From Urophycis tenuis (Eukaryota; Chordata; Actinopteri; Gadiformes; Phycidae): a stretch of DNA of 64,000 nucleotides. Positions 63,817 through 64,000 of this stretch are shown piece after piece. The first letter of the stretch is position 1; the number at the start of each line of letters is the position of its first letter. The notes under the pieces are model-generated. The model had not been told where the DNA came from, did not search any database, and saw only the letters and a list, made by a program, of their open reading frames with translations. Location: contig JAXIVH010000068.1 in the NCBI GenBank assembly GCA_036785325.1, positions 481,001 to 545,000 of the forward strand. Direction: 5' to 3'. A program made the position numbers and the translations under genes.

Positions 63817-64000
63817 TGAGAAAGAATAAAAAAAAAAAAAAGAATAAACGTGTTCCTTACTGGCAGGAGAGGAGACGTTGACAGGCTCGTCGATGTAGGC
63901 GGGTTCTCCTGGACCACACTTGTTGCAGGCTGTGACACTGAAGAGGTACTCTTTGCCCTCCATCACGTCTGTCACGGTTTGCTCAAGGTCCAATACACTG
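1..64000 (-). CDS. ttn: Titin gene, A-band part (internal; both ends outside window)
   Basis: Titin is the giant sarcomeric protein that spans half a sarcomere; its A-band part binds myosin and myosin-binding protein C and sets thick-filament length. Seventy-six exons on the minus strand join into one open frame with about 129 Ig and FN3 domains and nothing else. Every junction was checked by splice dinucleotides, codon phase and domain continuity. Domain order gives six 7-domain (D-zone) super-repeats, then 11-domain (C-zone) super-repeats, a pattern known only from vertebrate titin. No signal peptide, membrane segment or enzyme domain is present. Twitchin, obscurin and myosin-binding protein C are excluded by the number and periodicity of domains. 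Which fish paralogue (ttna or ttnb) cannot be told from this window. Confidence 0.95.
1366..4662 (-). repeat. ttn: C-zone super-repeat C6 (domains 114-124)
   Basis: Inside the giant exon. Ig domains lie at about 4662-4368, 3410-3128 and 2545-2260. The fourth domain has a glutamate-rich loop at about 3565-3645. Confidence 0.8.
4663..7910 (-). repeat. ttn: C-zone super-repeat C5 (domains 103-113)
   Basis: Inside the giant exon. Ig domains lie at about 7910-7618, 6712-6428 and 5850-5560. The fourth domain has the short acidic loop CKAEEEEW (about 6875-6905). Confidence 0.8.
7911..11205 (-). repeat. ttn: C-zone super-repeat C4 (domains 92-102)
   Basis: Inside the giant exon. Ig domains lie at about 11205-10908, 9965-9675 and 9090-8806, with 3, 2 and 3 FN3. 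The fourth domain has a loop insertion at about 10115-10200. Confidence 0.8.
11206..14460 (-). repeat. ttn: C-zone super-repeat C3 (domains 81-91)
   Basis: Inside the giant exon. Ig domains lie at about 14460-14172, 13255-12970 and 12390-12103, with 3, 2 and 3 FN3 between and after them. The fourth domain has a short acidic loop (about 13405-13455). Confidence 0.8.
16924..17226 (-). CDS. ttn: Titin exon: FN3 domain 72 (C2)
   Basis: One complete FN3 in a 303-bp symmetric phase 1-1 exon. It starts GPPGPPAKPEVG, with core W at TVTWRRP, the turn EDGG and YEFRVIAENKAG. The donor is GTAAGT. Its last base plus the giant exon's first two give TAT (Tyr). Confidence 0.9.
17330..17917 (-). CDS. ttn: Titin exon: Ig 70 plus FN3 71 (C2)
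   Basis: 588 bp, two domains with no intron between them, phase 1-1. The Ig runs from EAPTIIIESQV to VKVLD, the FN3 from VPSVPGPIEA to MVDKYG. As first Ig of C2 it sits at the myosin-binding protein C contact position. The donor is GTATAT, with no G at +5. Confidence 0.9.
17918..18625 (-). other. Intron with AT microsatellite
   Basis: 708 bp between titin exons. Apart from an AT-dinucleotide tract at 18547-18599, I see no gene or recognisable element. Confidence 0.7.
18547..18599. repeat. (AT)n microsatellite
   Basis: Almost pure alternating AT, beginning 26 bp into the intron from the donor at 18625. Confidence 0.95.
18626..18922 (-). CDS. ttn: Titin exon: FN3 domain 69 (last of C1)
   Basis: 297 bp, phase 1-1. 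Starts DAPGRPDVIS, core TLQWTEPLSDGG, then YEFRIRAKNSAG. The donor GTGAGA lies close to the AT tract. Confidence 0.9.
19496..19600. repeat. (GAAA)n microsatellite
   Basis: About 26 tetranucleotide units, purine-only on the plus strand. The apparent FFLS-repeat ORF on the minus strand is only this tract. Confidence 0.95.
19718..19785 (-). repeat. tRNA-like sequence, probably a SINE head or tRNA pseudogene
   Basis: On the minus strand the sequence carries an A-box-like block (TAGCTCAGTAGGTAGAG, 19764-19780) and a B-box-like block (GGTTTGATCCCC, 19724-19735) at tRNA spacing. The B box has T for the usual C, and I could not fold a clean cloverleaf, so a working tRNA is unlikely. Confidence 0.45.
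19841..19871. repeat. (TATC)n microsatellite
   Basis: Short tract of about six TATC units. Confidence 0.85.
20052..20249 (-). CDS. ttn: Titin exon: C-terminal part of FN3 68 (C1)
   Basis: 198 bp, phase 1-1. Begins YHVEYKERNSMLW and contains EGMEYEFRVMAINLAG. It completes the FN3 begun in 20407-20511; the inner intron falls just after PITG. Confidence 0.88.
20407..20511 (-). CDS. ttn: Titin exon: N-terminal part of FN3 68 (C1)
   Basis: 105 bp, phase 1-1; among the shortest exons here. It encodes VPDAPSPPQMMSM, core YLAWSDP and GGSPITG. Both split exons are symmetric, so skipping one would remove part of a domain without shifting the frame. Confidence 0.88.
20595..20902 (-). CDS. ttn: Titin exon: FN3 67 (C1), phase 2 start
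   Basis: 308 bp, starting in phase 2 (the last G of an Arg codon) and ending in phase 1. Encodes VVGKPGIPIQPVKF through VAKHPF. The phase 2 Ig/FN3 junction breaks the phase 1 rule of its neighbours. Confidence 0.88.
21032..21314 (-). CDS. ttn: Titin exon: Ig 66 (C1), phase 2 end
   Basis: 283 bp, phase 1 start and phase 2 end. Ig from HPSCDLRELPNM to STIFI, with core VSWKKGDD and SDASKYTITLRN. The donor is GTCAGC. Confidence 0.88.
21413..21700 (-). CDS. ttn: Titin exon: FN3 65 (C1)
   Basis: 288 bp, phase 1-1. EPGPVMDFKTLL, core LCWKKPLSDGG, YKYRVMAVNDTG. The middle strand is unusual (EVLNGDDKYKELMR) but of normal length. Confidence 0.9.
21837..22127 (-). CDS. ttn: Titin exon: FN3 64 (C1)
   Basis: 291 bp, phase 1-1. 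TPGPPVNLMVKENS, core ILWDAPLINGG, YCFRVSAVNELG; the donor is GTGGGT. Confidence 0.9.
22300..22587 (-). CDS. ttn: Titin exon: Ig 63 (C1)
   Basis: 288 bp, phase 1-1. I-set Ig: VPPEAELSAELKE, RAGATMKLQATIKGRP, core IIWAKMN, YDAGKYILSLES, ending VKVLD. Confidence 0.9.
22683..22988 (-). CDS. ttn: Titin exon: FN3 62, fourth domain of C1
   Basis: 306 bp, phase 1-1. PPGPVVNPSVTDTT, core LSWSVPASNGG, YQCRITAVNKVG. It occupies the position that gains acidic loops in later C-zone repeats, but here the loop is short (CKRTDATDW). Confidence 0.9.
23138..23440 (-). CDS. ttn: Titin exon: FN3 61 (C1)
   Basis: 303 bp, phase 1-1. VPGPCEAPVITNV, core VSWKEPADDG, YDFRVTAVNLAG, ending LDPI. Confidence 0.9.
23441..23783 (-). 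repeat. Intron built from about 42-bp repeats that copy a splice donor
   Basis: Diverged head-to-tail units (about 23527-23570 and 23645-23783) share the plus-strand block GTCAGGACTTACT. On the transcribed strand this reads AGTAAGTCCTGAC, the same as the true donor at 23783. At least two units keep the GTAAGTCC donor motif intact. Confidence 0.75.
23784..24086 (-). CDS. ttn: Titin exon: FN3 60 (C1)
   Basis: 303 bp, phase 1-1. VPGPPASVKISEVF, core LVWEPPLNDGG, YQYRVRAENSWG, ending ARNPF. The donor is TTCA|GTAAGTCC. Confidence 0.9.
24256..24543 (-). CDS. ttn: Titin exon: Ig 59, first domain of C1
   Basis: 288 bp, phase 1-1. LPRVELNAKMQKG, VRAGATVLLEAEVFGKP, core VTWKRGDD, HSGTYTILAENASG. It opens the first 11-domain repeat, where the D-zone changes to the C-zone. 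Confidence 0.9.
24833..25132 (-). CDS. ttn: Titin exon: FN3 58 (last of D6)
   Basis: 300 bp, phase 1-1. TPGKPDILDVT, core LVWSRPKNDGG, YQFRVIAKTAVN. The donor GTACAA is weak. Confidence 0.88.
25200..25284. repeat. (AT)n microsatellite
   Basis: About 85 bp of alternating AT within the intron 25133-25331. Confidence 0.95.
25332..25634 (-). CDS. ttn: Titin exon: FN3 57 (D6)
   Basis: 303 bp, phase 1-1. VPDEPLNCRINKTN, core VAWEKPESDGG, YTFRVSAINRAG. The open frame runs on through the donor into the AT tract, which gives a spurious YIYIYI tail. Confidence 0.9.
25725..25872. repeat. 27-bp minisatellite (about 5 copies)
   Basis: Units start GTGTAACATGTAGTAAAGG and repeat head to tail about 5.4 times, ending about 9 bp from the next exon's donor at 25881. 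Confidence 0.85.
25882..26181 (-). CDS. ttn: Titin exon: FN3 56 (D6)
   Basis: 300 bp, phase 1-1. IPGAPEGPVEISDI, core LSWNKPLEDGG, YVFRIRAENRFG, ending AKFPF. Confidence 0.9.
26362..26637 (-). CDS. ttn: Titin exon: Ig 55 (D6)
   Basis: 276 bp, phase 1-1; a short Ig of 92 residues. EPKIVMAEMVSARAG, core CKWLRGDD, DSGEYSLSAENSCG. The donor GTCACT is poor. The 84-bp intron upstream is open in frame. Confidence 0.88.
26722..26965 (-). CDS. ttn: Titin exon: C-terminal part of FN3 54 with acidic loop (D6)
   Basis: 244 bp, phase 0 start and phase 1 end. It begins VPEGEEPPPPASEP, then MDEDEDEEKEKEVW, then RYKFRVAAKNIIG. The proline- and acid-rich loop makes this FN3 clearly longer than the usual 98-102 residues. 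Confidence 0.88.
27095..27258 (-). CDS. ttn: Titin exon: N-terminal part of FN3 54 (D6)
   Basis: 164 bp, phase 1 start and phase 0 end. KPDPCEKIEVLEIT, VGWVKPMRDGG, then the loop start PPQPPAPVE. The inner intron lies within the inserted loop. The donor GTTTGC is weak. Confidence 0.85.
27412..27717 (-). CDS. ttn: Titin exon: FN3 53 (D6)
   Basis: 306 bp, phase 1-1. TPGPVVNIEASDIL, core LSWSPPDVDGG, YYFRVTAVNQYG, ending ASDPI. Confidence 0.9.
27885..28169 (-). CDS. ttn: Titin exon: Ig 52 (first of D6)
   Basis: 285 bp, phase 1-1. TPDIDLDANLKQG, VRAGCPIRLCATIRGRP, core VTWRRMG, DSGKYCLTLQNAAG, VKVLD. Confidence 0.9.
28274..28591 (-). CDS. ttn: Titin exon: FN3 51 (last of D5)
   Basis: 318 bp, phase 1-1. 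PPAPPTNLKVLDST, core LGWTKPVSDGG, YEFRVSAQNQVG. The slightly long middle loop reads VKGAAKKDEGW. Confidence 0.9.
28610..28880 (-). mobile_element. Retroelement 3' end fragment beside an acceptor
   Basis: On the minus strand the sequence ends in TTTGACTTTGACTTTGA (28611-28627), a tandem tail typical of non-LTR elements. The body upstream resembles a common fish repeat, by memory only. The tail lies about 18 bp from the acceptor of exon 28274-28591. The 5' limit is uncertain. Confidence 0.5.
29021..31990 (-). CDS. ttn: Titin exon: ten domains 41-50 (D4/D5) without introns
   Basis: 2,970 bp, exactly 990 codons, phase 1-1. Order: Ig (PPTIEVDVKLIEG), F (VPSSPIGPVN), F (PPGPPECSDI), F (KPGPPGSPKL), Ig (PPEVVVDASC), F (VPGPCQNLKV), F (KPGEPIDFQI), Ig (VEPTIKIKLD), F (RPGPISDLKV), F (VPGAPDTPEV). 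It spans the D4/D5 boundary. Neighbouring domains on both sides have one exon each, so introns were probably lost here. Confidence 0.93.
32078..32371 (-). CDS. ttn: Titin exon: FN3 40 (D4)
   Basis: 294 bp, phase 1-1. PPGPPKNLHHTDAD, core LEWEWPDRTGG, YRFRVKAQNAIG. Confidence 0.9.
32516..32815 (-). CDS. ttn: Titin exon: FN3 39 (D4)
   Basis: 300 bp, phase 1-1. KPSPPRDLVLSEVT, core LTWKVPEDNGG, YLFRVAAENQFG, ending VDPL. Confidence 0.9.
32912..33193 (-). CDS. ttn: Titin exon: Ig 38 (first of D4)
   Basis: 282 bp, phase 1-1. EPELLLDANMSRDH, core VSWKKNDAD, DSGNYTITVENAAG, ending VLVLN. Confidence 0.9.
33375..33440. repeat. (AT)n microsatellite
   Basis: Alternating AT tract in the intron 33194-34095. 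Confidence 0.9.
33445..33628 (+). mobile_element. Retroelement 3' end fragment
   Basis: The plus strand ends in GTGACAATAAACTTGAAAC, like the 3' tails of fish non-LTR elements. Only about 180 bp can be assigned, and the family is not certain. Confidence 0.35.
33738..34026 (-). mobile_element. tRNA-derived SINE
   Basis: Read on the minus strand it opens with a tRNA-like head: an A-box-like block (GGCCTACTGGTTAGGG) followed by the B box GGTTCGAACCCC at tRNA spacing. The body ends near TTCTTCTTCTTC. Related copies are widespread in teleost genomes. Confidence 0.7.
34096..34404 (-). CDS. ttn: Titin exon: FN3 37 (last of D3)
   Basis: 309 bp, phase 1-1. PPSPPVTPEAYDKT, core LKWKMPRHDGKG, YAFRIYTVNAAG. 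The usual NGG/DGG turn is DGKG here. Confidence 0.9.
34486..34788 (-). CDS. ttn: Titin exon: FN3 36 (D3)
   Basis: 303 bp, phase 1-1. VPEAPEMPTVREVY, core VLWTRPRDGG, YEFRVMAENELG, ending AKDPI. Confidence 0.9.
34873..34984 (-). CDS. ttn: Titin exon: C-terminal part of FN3 35 (D3)
   Basis: 112 bp, phase 0 start and phase 1 end. IPKLTEGREYIMRISAENLY, ending AKDLF. It completes the FN3 begun in 35103-35290. Confidence 0.87.
35103..35290 (-). CDS. ttn: Titin exon: N-terminal part of FN3 35 (D3)
   Basis: 188 bp, phase 1 start and phase 0 end. RPSPPIGPVVFEEV, core ISWKPPLDNGG, ending KTICK at donor GTGGGT. Confidence 0.88.
35466..35747 (-). CDS. ttn: Titin exon: Ig 34 (D3)
   Basis: 282 bp, phase 1-1. 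PPTIELDFRDKVII, core IMWYRDDQ, HSGRYVVVVENSTG, ending TVVD. Confidence 0.9.
35858..36160 (-). CDS. ttn: Titin exon: FN3 33 (D3)
   Basis: 303 bp, phase 1-1. VPDRPEELEVTAVT, core LTWKAPKFDGG, YEFRVIAVNEIG, ending CKDEL. Confidence 0.9.
36339..36641 (-). CDS. ttn: Titin exon: FN3 32 (D3)
   Basis: 303 bp, phase 1-1. VPGSVGIPFTAENL, core LNWFFPEDDGG, YFFRVAVENAIG. The donor GTTAGT is unusual at +3, and the open frame stops one codon later. Confidence 0.9.
36642..37457 (-). other. Intron, no recognised feature
   Basis: 816 bp, AT-rich. A stretch from about 36703 (CAGGGATTTTCAAATG) loosely resembles a hAT end, but I found no matching partner end or target duplication. Confidence 0.5.
37458..37739 (-). 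CDS. ttn: Titin exon: Ig 31 (first of D3)
   Basis: 282 bp, phase 1-1. APELDLDASVKERM, core VTWSRDGA, HQGVYSLAAKNSAG, VDVLD. Confidence 0.9.
37950..38100 (-). CDS. ttn: Titin exon: C-terminal part of FN3 30 (D2)
   Basis: 151 bp, phase 0 start and phase 1 end. AKEKEVRGTRFVITG, YRFRVMAFNAAG, ending VKDRT. Its acceptor follows a run of T. Confidence 0.85.
38194..38342 (-). CDS. ttn: Titin exon: N-terminal part of FN3 30 (D2)
   Basis: 149 bp, phase 1 start and phase 0 end. PPTPPTPKVSDWT, core LTWIPPLKDGG, ending EAWVK at donor GTGAAG. A second GT (GTAACA, 36 bp further) was not chosen because it has the wrong phase and would overlengthen the domain. Confidence 0.82.
38769..39125. repeat. 40-bp minisatellite, nine copies
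   Basis: Head-to-tail units each carry AAGGGAGTCTCTCTGTGG. Nine copies occur at exact 40-bp spacing (CCGGTC at about 38771, 38811 and so on to 39091). The first units read GTCTCCCT and later ones GTCTCTCT. Confidence 0.92.
39250..40296 (+). mobile_element. Degenerate L2-like LINE fragment (3' part of reverse transcriptase)
   Basis: The translation at 39271-39483 (HHLKLNLAKIELLFIPEK, then LGLILDNQLSCTASITAVT) matches the C-terminal reverse transcriptase region of fish L2/CR1-type LINEs. Later pieces of the same frame appear broken by stops and frameshifts. The 3' end (GTAAGTCGCTTTGGACAAAA at about 40250) is typical of this group. It is 5' truncated and antisense to titin. Confidence 0.75.
40389..40703 (-). 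CDS. ttn: Titin exon: FN3 29 (D2)
   Basis: 315 bp, phase 1-1. VPGQCEKPTVSNIT, core VSWEEPEDDGG, YLFRVTAINAAG, ending ARDPI. The middle loop is somewhat long (TRDPLRPMALGES). Confidence 0.9.
40757..40980. repeat. Diverged about 41-bp tandem repeats
   Basis: About five units share ATGTACCTCATTATATTATA and AGTCATT. They fill most of the intron 40704-41059. Confidence 0.75.
41060..41359 (-). CDS. ttn: Titin exon: FN3 28 (D2)
   Basis: 300 bp, phase 1-1. RPGAPSAPIKFEEI, core LSWLPPQDDGG, YVFRIMAQNKYG, ending ARNIC. Confidence 0.9.
41585..41881 (-). CDS. ttn: Titin exon: Ig 27 (D2)
   Basis: 297 bp, phase 1-1. APSIELKEFMEVEQG, core LTWFKAPPHKPENK, DTGLYTLVASNSLG, NVLG. The loop after the core W is longer than in neighbouring Ig domains. 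Confidence 0.9.
41976..42127 (-). CDS. ttn: Titin exon: C-terminal part of FN3 26 (D2)
   Basis: 152 bp, phase 2 start and phase 1 end. CNRRDIETTSYKVE, YEFRVTAYNDAG, ending LLQDQT. It joins exon 44286-44451 across a 2.2-kb intron; the joined Arg codon restores the frame. Confidence 0.87.
42140..42320. repeat. Diverged tandem repeat, left part
   Basis: Loose units of CTTAGTAGATAGAGATAGTG. The same array resumes at 43960-44280, so the DNA between was probably inserted into it. Confidence 0.65.
42438..42640 (+). pseudogene. Relic of a BED zinc-finger (hAT/ZBED-like) gene
   Basis: The plus-strand frame from ATG 42438 reads MSKLKCKEEFINIGFTKAN, then a TGA at 42495-42497, then RPQCVLCREVLSKE and LDRHLQMKH. 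CxxC followed by HxxxxH is a BED-type finger, as at the start of hAT-derived ZBED genes. The frame dies soon after, so this is a decayed N-terminal fragment inside a titin intron. Confidence 0.7.
43960..44280. repeat. Diverged tandem repeat, right part
   Basis: Units of TTAGTAGATAGAGATAGTGA continue the array of 42140-42320. It is interrupted by a small hAT-like element and ends next to exon 44286-44451. Confidence 0.65.
44016..44126. mobile_element. Short hAT-like MITE
   Basis: The left end (GGTTCTCAAACTATGG) and right end (GAAAAAGTTGAAGAACCC) are imperfect inverted repeats resembling hAT-type ends. About 110 bp, with no coding capacity. Confidence 0.5.
44286..44451 (-). CDS. ttn: Titin exon: N-terminal part of FN3 26 (D2)
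   Basis: 166 bp, phase 1 start and phase 2 end. PPDPPTRLKIQAVR, core LTWKAPKNDGG, ending KESWR at donor GTACTG, which is weak. Confidence 0.87.
44569..44716 (-). CDS. ttn: Titin exon: C-terminal part of FN3 25 (D2)
   Basis: 148 bp, phase 0 start and phase 1 end. VNPACSAQSLVVTD, YLFRVRAENRFG, ending ARDPI. The 117-bp intron below it is open in frame. Confidence 0.88.
44805..44956 (-). CDS. ttn: Titin exon: N-terminal part of FN3 25 (D2)
   Basis: 152 bp, phase 1 start and phase 0 end. LPGAPQDLKVSDMT, core LTWKPPQSDGG, ending KAWTK; the donor is GTACCA. Confidence 0.87.
45188..45317 (-). CDS. ttn: Titin exon: C-terminal part of Ig 24 (D2)
   Basis: 130 bp, phase 0 start and phase 1 end. VVSTDTSSVVMIPD, HTGRYILNAESLAG, VNVLG. 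Confidence 0.87.
45488..45669 (-). CDS. ttn: Titin exon: N-terminal part of Ig 24 (first of D2)
   Basis: 182 bp, phase 1 start and phase 0 end. EPNFSLDVNAYDLL, RAGTSIRIPVSISGRP, core ITWTFDG, ending LPIDSE. The donor GTCAAG is weak. Confidence 0.87.
45870..46178 (-). CDS. ttn: Titin exon: FN3 23 (last of D1)
   Basis: 309 bp, phase 1-1. PPSAPGCPEVKDKT, core LSWTPPDKDGG, CRFRIYAVNAAG, ending VQDIL. The usual Tyr before x-F-R is Cys here. Confidence 0.9.
46315..46744 (-). CDS. ttn: Titin exon: end of FN3 21 plus all of FN3 22 (D1)
   Basis: 430 bp, phase 0 start and phase 1 end. VYKLFMNGAYQFRIKAENKF ends FN3 21; GLPGPPRNPKIISA, LTWEPPLDNGG and YQFRIAACNAAG make FN3 22. This is the only single-domain-scale exon here that crosses a domain boundary after a half domain. 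Confidence 0.9.
46874..47064 (-). CDS. ttn: Titin exon: N-terminal part of FN3 21 (D1)
   Basis: 191 bp, phase 1 start and phase 0 end. RPMAPRNIVVSDIK, core LTWDAPEDNGG, ending LIDRRYG at donor GTGAGT. Confidence 0.88.
47188..47317 (-). CDS. ttn: Titin exon: C-terminal part of Ig 20 (D1)
   Basis: 130 bp, phase 0 start and phase 1 end. VNRTTLQTKIVLPE, DKGNYKLMAENCYG, VEILG; the donor is GTAATA. Confidence 0.88.
47420..47601 (-). CDS. ttn: Titin exon: N-terminal part of Ig 20 (D1)
   Basis: 182 bp, phase 1 start and phase 0 end. PPAISIMKYFKSN, VKKGAPVDIPAQVKGLP, core ICWMKDD, ending LDTEE. Found by reading the strand directly; the split position matches that of Ig 24. Confidence 0.86.
47726..48022 (-). 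CDS. ttn: Titin exon: FN3 19 (D1)
   Basis: 297 bp, phase 1-1. TPSAPEKLHYTDRG, core LAWQRPYTDGG, YQFRVFAVNEVG, ending IQDDE. The upper boundary is set by the acceptor CTCCAG and the frame. Confidence 0.86.
48241..48534 (-). CDS. ttn: Titin exon: FN3 18 (D1)
   Basis: 294 bp, phase 1-1. VPGPVVDLKTVVVT, core LTWADPLDNGG, YDFRVIARNKYG, ending VDPK. Confidence 0.9.
48758..49042 (-). CDS. ttn: Titin exon: Ig 17 (first of D1)
   Basis: 285 bp, phase 1-1. PPAVDFDVSVKNGV, RAGEALRLPAVVSGRP, core VKWSKDEG, DHGKYQVTGTNSSG. It opens the first 7-domain repeat. Confidence 0.9.
49152..49329 (-). CDS. ttn: Titin exon: C-terminal part of FN3 16
   Basis: 178 bp, phase 0 start and phase 1 end. VVAGEKEWSRSTEF, YYIRVLAVNDAG, ending VKEPQ. 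It joins exon 50179-50297 across an 849-bp intron with a decayed copy of that exon. Confidence 0.87.
49409..50060 (-). pseudogene. ttn: Decayed duplicate of an FN3 N-terminal half-exon, split in two
   Basis: At 49995-50060 the minus strand still reads VVTILTWDPPLE, an FN3 core. At 49409-49448 it carries GAGGAGACATCTTGCAATAC followed by CGTGTGGCGAAGGA, a close match to the end of exon 50179-50297. In the relic the donor GT has become GA. Simple TAGTAG-type sequence (about 49450-49680) separates the pieces. It is not used in the reconstructed transcript. Confidence 0.6.
50179..50297 (-). CDS. ttn: Titin exon: N-terminal part of FN3 16
   Basis: 119 bp, phase 1 start and phase 0 end. PPGPPIPWVVDTG, core IAWKPPLYNGG, ending GYHVEK; the donor is GTACAC. 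Confidence 0.87.
50328..50430. repeat. (TGA)n plus (TA)n compound microsatellite
   Basis: About nine TGA units run directly into about 75 bp of TA in the intron 50298-50638; nothing else stands out in that intron. Confidence 0.95.
50639..50938 (-). CDS. ttn: Titin exon: FN3 15
   Basis: 300 bp, phase 1-1. PPDAPNTPRVHEVT, core ISWHEPKDNGS, YIFRVCAENLAG, ending MDAI. The turn is NGS where NGG is usual. Confidence 0.9.
51081..51383 (-). CDS. ttn: Titin exon: FN3 14, with GC donor
   Basis: 303 bp, phase 1-1. KPAAPINFMYDEIR, core CQWEAPGDDGG, YIFRVTAENRFG, ending AKNQF. The exon ends TTTG followed by GCAAGT, a GC-AG intron with an otherwise ideal donor. The phase fits only this position. Confidence 0.9.
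51421..51915. repeat. 60-bp minisatellite with 120-bp higher order
   Basis: Eight full units and a partial ninth at exact 60-bp spacing share AGTGGTCTCTTACTAGAG and TCTAACACTAAGGTGG. In the later units the first base alternates between C and G, which suggests a 120-bp unit of amplification. Degenerate copies trail to about 52090. Confidence 0.92.
52111..52882. mobile_element. Fold-back (palindromic) repeat element
   Basis: Two arms, 52190-52464 and 52519-52792, are near-perfect reverse complements of about 275 bp with a 54-bp loop. Outer ends (TTAAAGGAAAATGCCACC left; GGCGTTTTGCTTTAA right) form a further imperfect inverted repeat. No ORF of note. It is probably a non-autonomous DNA transposon; the family is not recognised. 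Confidence 0.8.
52913..53096 (-). CDS. ttn: Titin exon: C-terminal part of Ig 13
   Basis: 184 bp, phase 0 start and phase 1 end. VPEPEEEFVTPMRERLG, DHGVFTIQVENQHG, VNILG. The usual Tyr in D-x-G-x-Y is Phe. The 81-bp intron above it is open in frame. Confidence 0.88.
53178..53374 (-). CDS. ttn: Titin exon: N-terminal part of Ig 13
   Basis: 197 bp, phase 1 start and phase 0 end. KPKVTLHARVQSG, DAYISGCPYP, core ITWLRNDEN, ending LVKKKKSKAK. This basic tail joins an acidic stretch in the next exon. The donor GTCTTC is weak. Confidence 0.86.
53566..53868 (-). CDS. ttn: Titin exon: FN3 12
   Basis: 303 bp, phase 1-1. KPDPPIQVEAQDPT, core VSWKAPDYDGG, YQFRVRAENAAG, ending AADPV. Confidence 0.9.
54089..56580 (-). 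mobile_element. L2-like LINE fragment (reverse transcriptase), 5' truncated
   Basis: Minus-strand pieces match non-LTR reverse transcriptase in order: EAKSMHYTTIIA and MVNKLLQPTKPFP (about 56580-56430), LLDPMPIPLVKNCLPSLC (about 55880), CYADNTQIYI (about 55220), and GDRAFSVASPKLWNSLPLAL near 54525. The catalytic YADD is YADN and the frame changes, so it is dead. The 3' end is an ATT-type tail at 54089-54119. It is interrupted by a second element at about 56036-56397. Confidence 0.8.
56036..56397 (+). mobile_element. Retroelement nested in the LINE
   Basis: The plus strand ends in GGCAATAAATCGAATTCTGA then repeated TTCTGA, a tail of a fish non-LTR element. Removing it rejoins the LINE sequence (STI then YSQLQ). 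Short TATAT-like sequence flanks both sides; exact duplication limits are unclear. Confidence 0.6.
56633..56932 (-). CDS. ttn: Titin exon: FN3 11
   Basis: 300 bp, phase 1-1. LPGQCKDISSSDVT, core MSWEAPEHDGG, YHFRVKAHNKVG, ending IEEIK. Confidence 0.9.
57069..57347 (-). CDS. ttn: Titin exon: Ig 10
   Basis: 279 bp, phase 1-1. APTLELDGQDVVVV, core MVWQKDT, DAGAYTITLQNNLG, VKVIG. It follows the run of six FN3. Confidence 0.9.
57461..57769 (-). CDS. ttn: Titin exon: FN3 9
   Basis: 309 bp, phase 1-1. PPSPPQEVAVPDAS, core VTWKPPAKDGG, YVIRVRAINPIG, ending TKDPD. Confidence 0.9.
58000..58196 (-). CDS. ttn: Titin exon: C-terminal part of FN3 8
   Basis: 197 bp, phase 2 start and phase 1 end. YVIEKKEKLGSRW, VQFQIRAENEAG, ending IEDPT. 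It joins 58344-58449. Confidence 0.88.
58344..58449 (-). CDS. ttn: Titin exon: N-terminal part of FN3 8
   Basis: 106 bp, phase 1 start and phase 2 end. TPGPPYALTVVEVT, core LKWEAPKSNGG, ending RPIT plus AA of a Lys codon. The donor is GTAAGT. Confidence 0.87.
58551..58850 (-). CDS. ttn: Titin exon: FN3 7
   Basis: 300 bp, phase 1-1. PPSAPQWLEVANIT, core LKWQLPSSDGG, YVFRVAAENMVG, ending AKDTF. The acceptor is preceded directly by a long CT-repeat tract. Confidence 0.9.
58855..58915. repeat. (GA)n microsatellite serving as polypyrimidine tract
   Basis: About 30 GA units on the plus strand, so CT on the transcribed strand, ending 4 bp from the acceptor at 58851-58852. Confidence 0.95.
59126..59425 (-). 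CDS. ttn: Titin exon: FN3 6
   Basis: 300 bp, phase 1-1. APWAPGKPLVKDIG, core LLWTRPEHDGG, YCFRVKAVNKAG, ending CKERL. Confidence 0.9.
59570..59685 (-). CDS. ttn: Titin exon: C-terminal part of FN3 5
   Basis: 116 bp, phase 2 start and phase 1 end. VKGLPTKKKYSFRVLAENLA, ending IKDPI. The donor GTTTGT is weak. Confidence 0.87.
59834..60020 (-). CDS. ttn: Titin exon: N-terminal part of FN3 5
   Basis: 187 bp, phase 1 start and phase 2 end. PPGSPTRVTPSDIT, core LTWFEPDEDGG, ending KDATF. Confidence 0.88.
60104..60400 (-). CDS. ttn: Titin exon: FN3 4
   Basis: 297 bp, phase 1-1. KPGPPAAFDISEIT, core LAWNPPRDDGG, YIFRVSAENQYG, ending AKYSF. Confidence 0.9.
60478..61489. mobile_element. Non-autonomous hAT transposon with 8-bp target duplication
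   Basis: The 1,012-bp element starts CAGTGTTTCCCACA and ends TGTGGGAAACACTG, inverted repeats of hAT type. Both flanks carry the identical 8-bp duplication ATCCTGCC (60470-60477 and 61490-61497). The interior has GC-rich CGCTCC-type repeats, themselves roughly inverted, and no transposase ORF. The intact duplication suggests a fairly recent insertion. Confidence 0.92.
61526..61813 (-). CDS. ttn: Titin exon: Ig 3
   Basis: 288 bp, phase 1-1. PPVIQLDVKLLAGL, RAGTKFELPADVTGKP, core VKWTKADL, DTATYIIEAVNTCG. The usual G in D-x-G-x-Y is A here. Confidence 0.9.
61952..62073 (-). CDS. ttn: Titin exon: C-terminal part of FN3 2
   Basis: 122 bp, phase 2 start and phase 1 end. CQVTGLIEGQWYSY, RIKAFNKLGAG, ending AVDAK. 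Another frame is also open here, but only this one continues the domain. Confidence 0.87.
62128..62360. repeat. Diverged tandem repeats (about 55-60 bp)
   Basis: Loose units share AGGTTGTGTGGTTACTA and a TAATCTAATC block. They fill most of the 305-bp intron. Confidence 0.6.
62379..62556 (-). CDS. ttn: Titin exon: N-terminal part of FN3 2
   Basis: 178 bp, phase 1 start and phase 2 end. VPDAPENLKWRDKG, core LFWEPPKYDGG, ending PMPEL plus AA of a Lys codon at donor GTGAGA. Confidence 0.88.
62557..63860 (-). other. Intron with GATA microsatellite, otherwise unrecognised
   Basis: 1,304 bp. From 62640 to 63650 I see unique-looking sequence with A-rich stretches and no ORF resembling a known protein. 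A GATA tract lies near the lower-numbered edge of the preceding exon. Confidence 0.6.
63718..63816. repeat. (GATA)n microsatellite
   Basis: About 24 tetranucleotide units, followed by a short A run (63827-63841). It lies 45 bp into the intron from the donor at 63860. Confidence 0.95.
63861..64000 (-). CDS. ttn: Titin exon: C-terminal part of FN3 1 (cut by window end)
   Basis: Reads LDLEQTVTDVMEGKEY, LFSVTACNKCGPGEP, ending SSPA at donor GTAAGG. This is the last half of an FN3. The exon's upstream end is at or beyond 64000. Confidence 0.82.

Larger units (their letters stand above)
49152..64000 (-). other. ttn: I-band/A-band junction region, domains 1-16
   Basis: The order is F, F, Ig, six F, Ig, F, F, Ig, F, F, F. 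This irregular stretch precedes the regular 7-domain repeats, as expected for the I/A junction of titin. Domains 2, 5, 8, 13 and 16 are each split by an internal intron. That this region sits at the edge of the A-band is inferred from its position upstream of the D-zone. Confidence 0.75.

Noticed and set aside
63697..63993. YLSI repeat protein tail on the last FN3
   Set aside because: Read-through of the donor into the GATA microsatellite; the exon ends at 63861.
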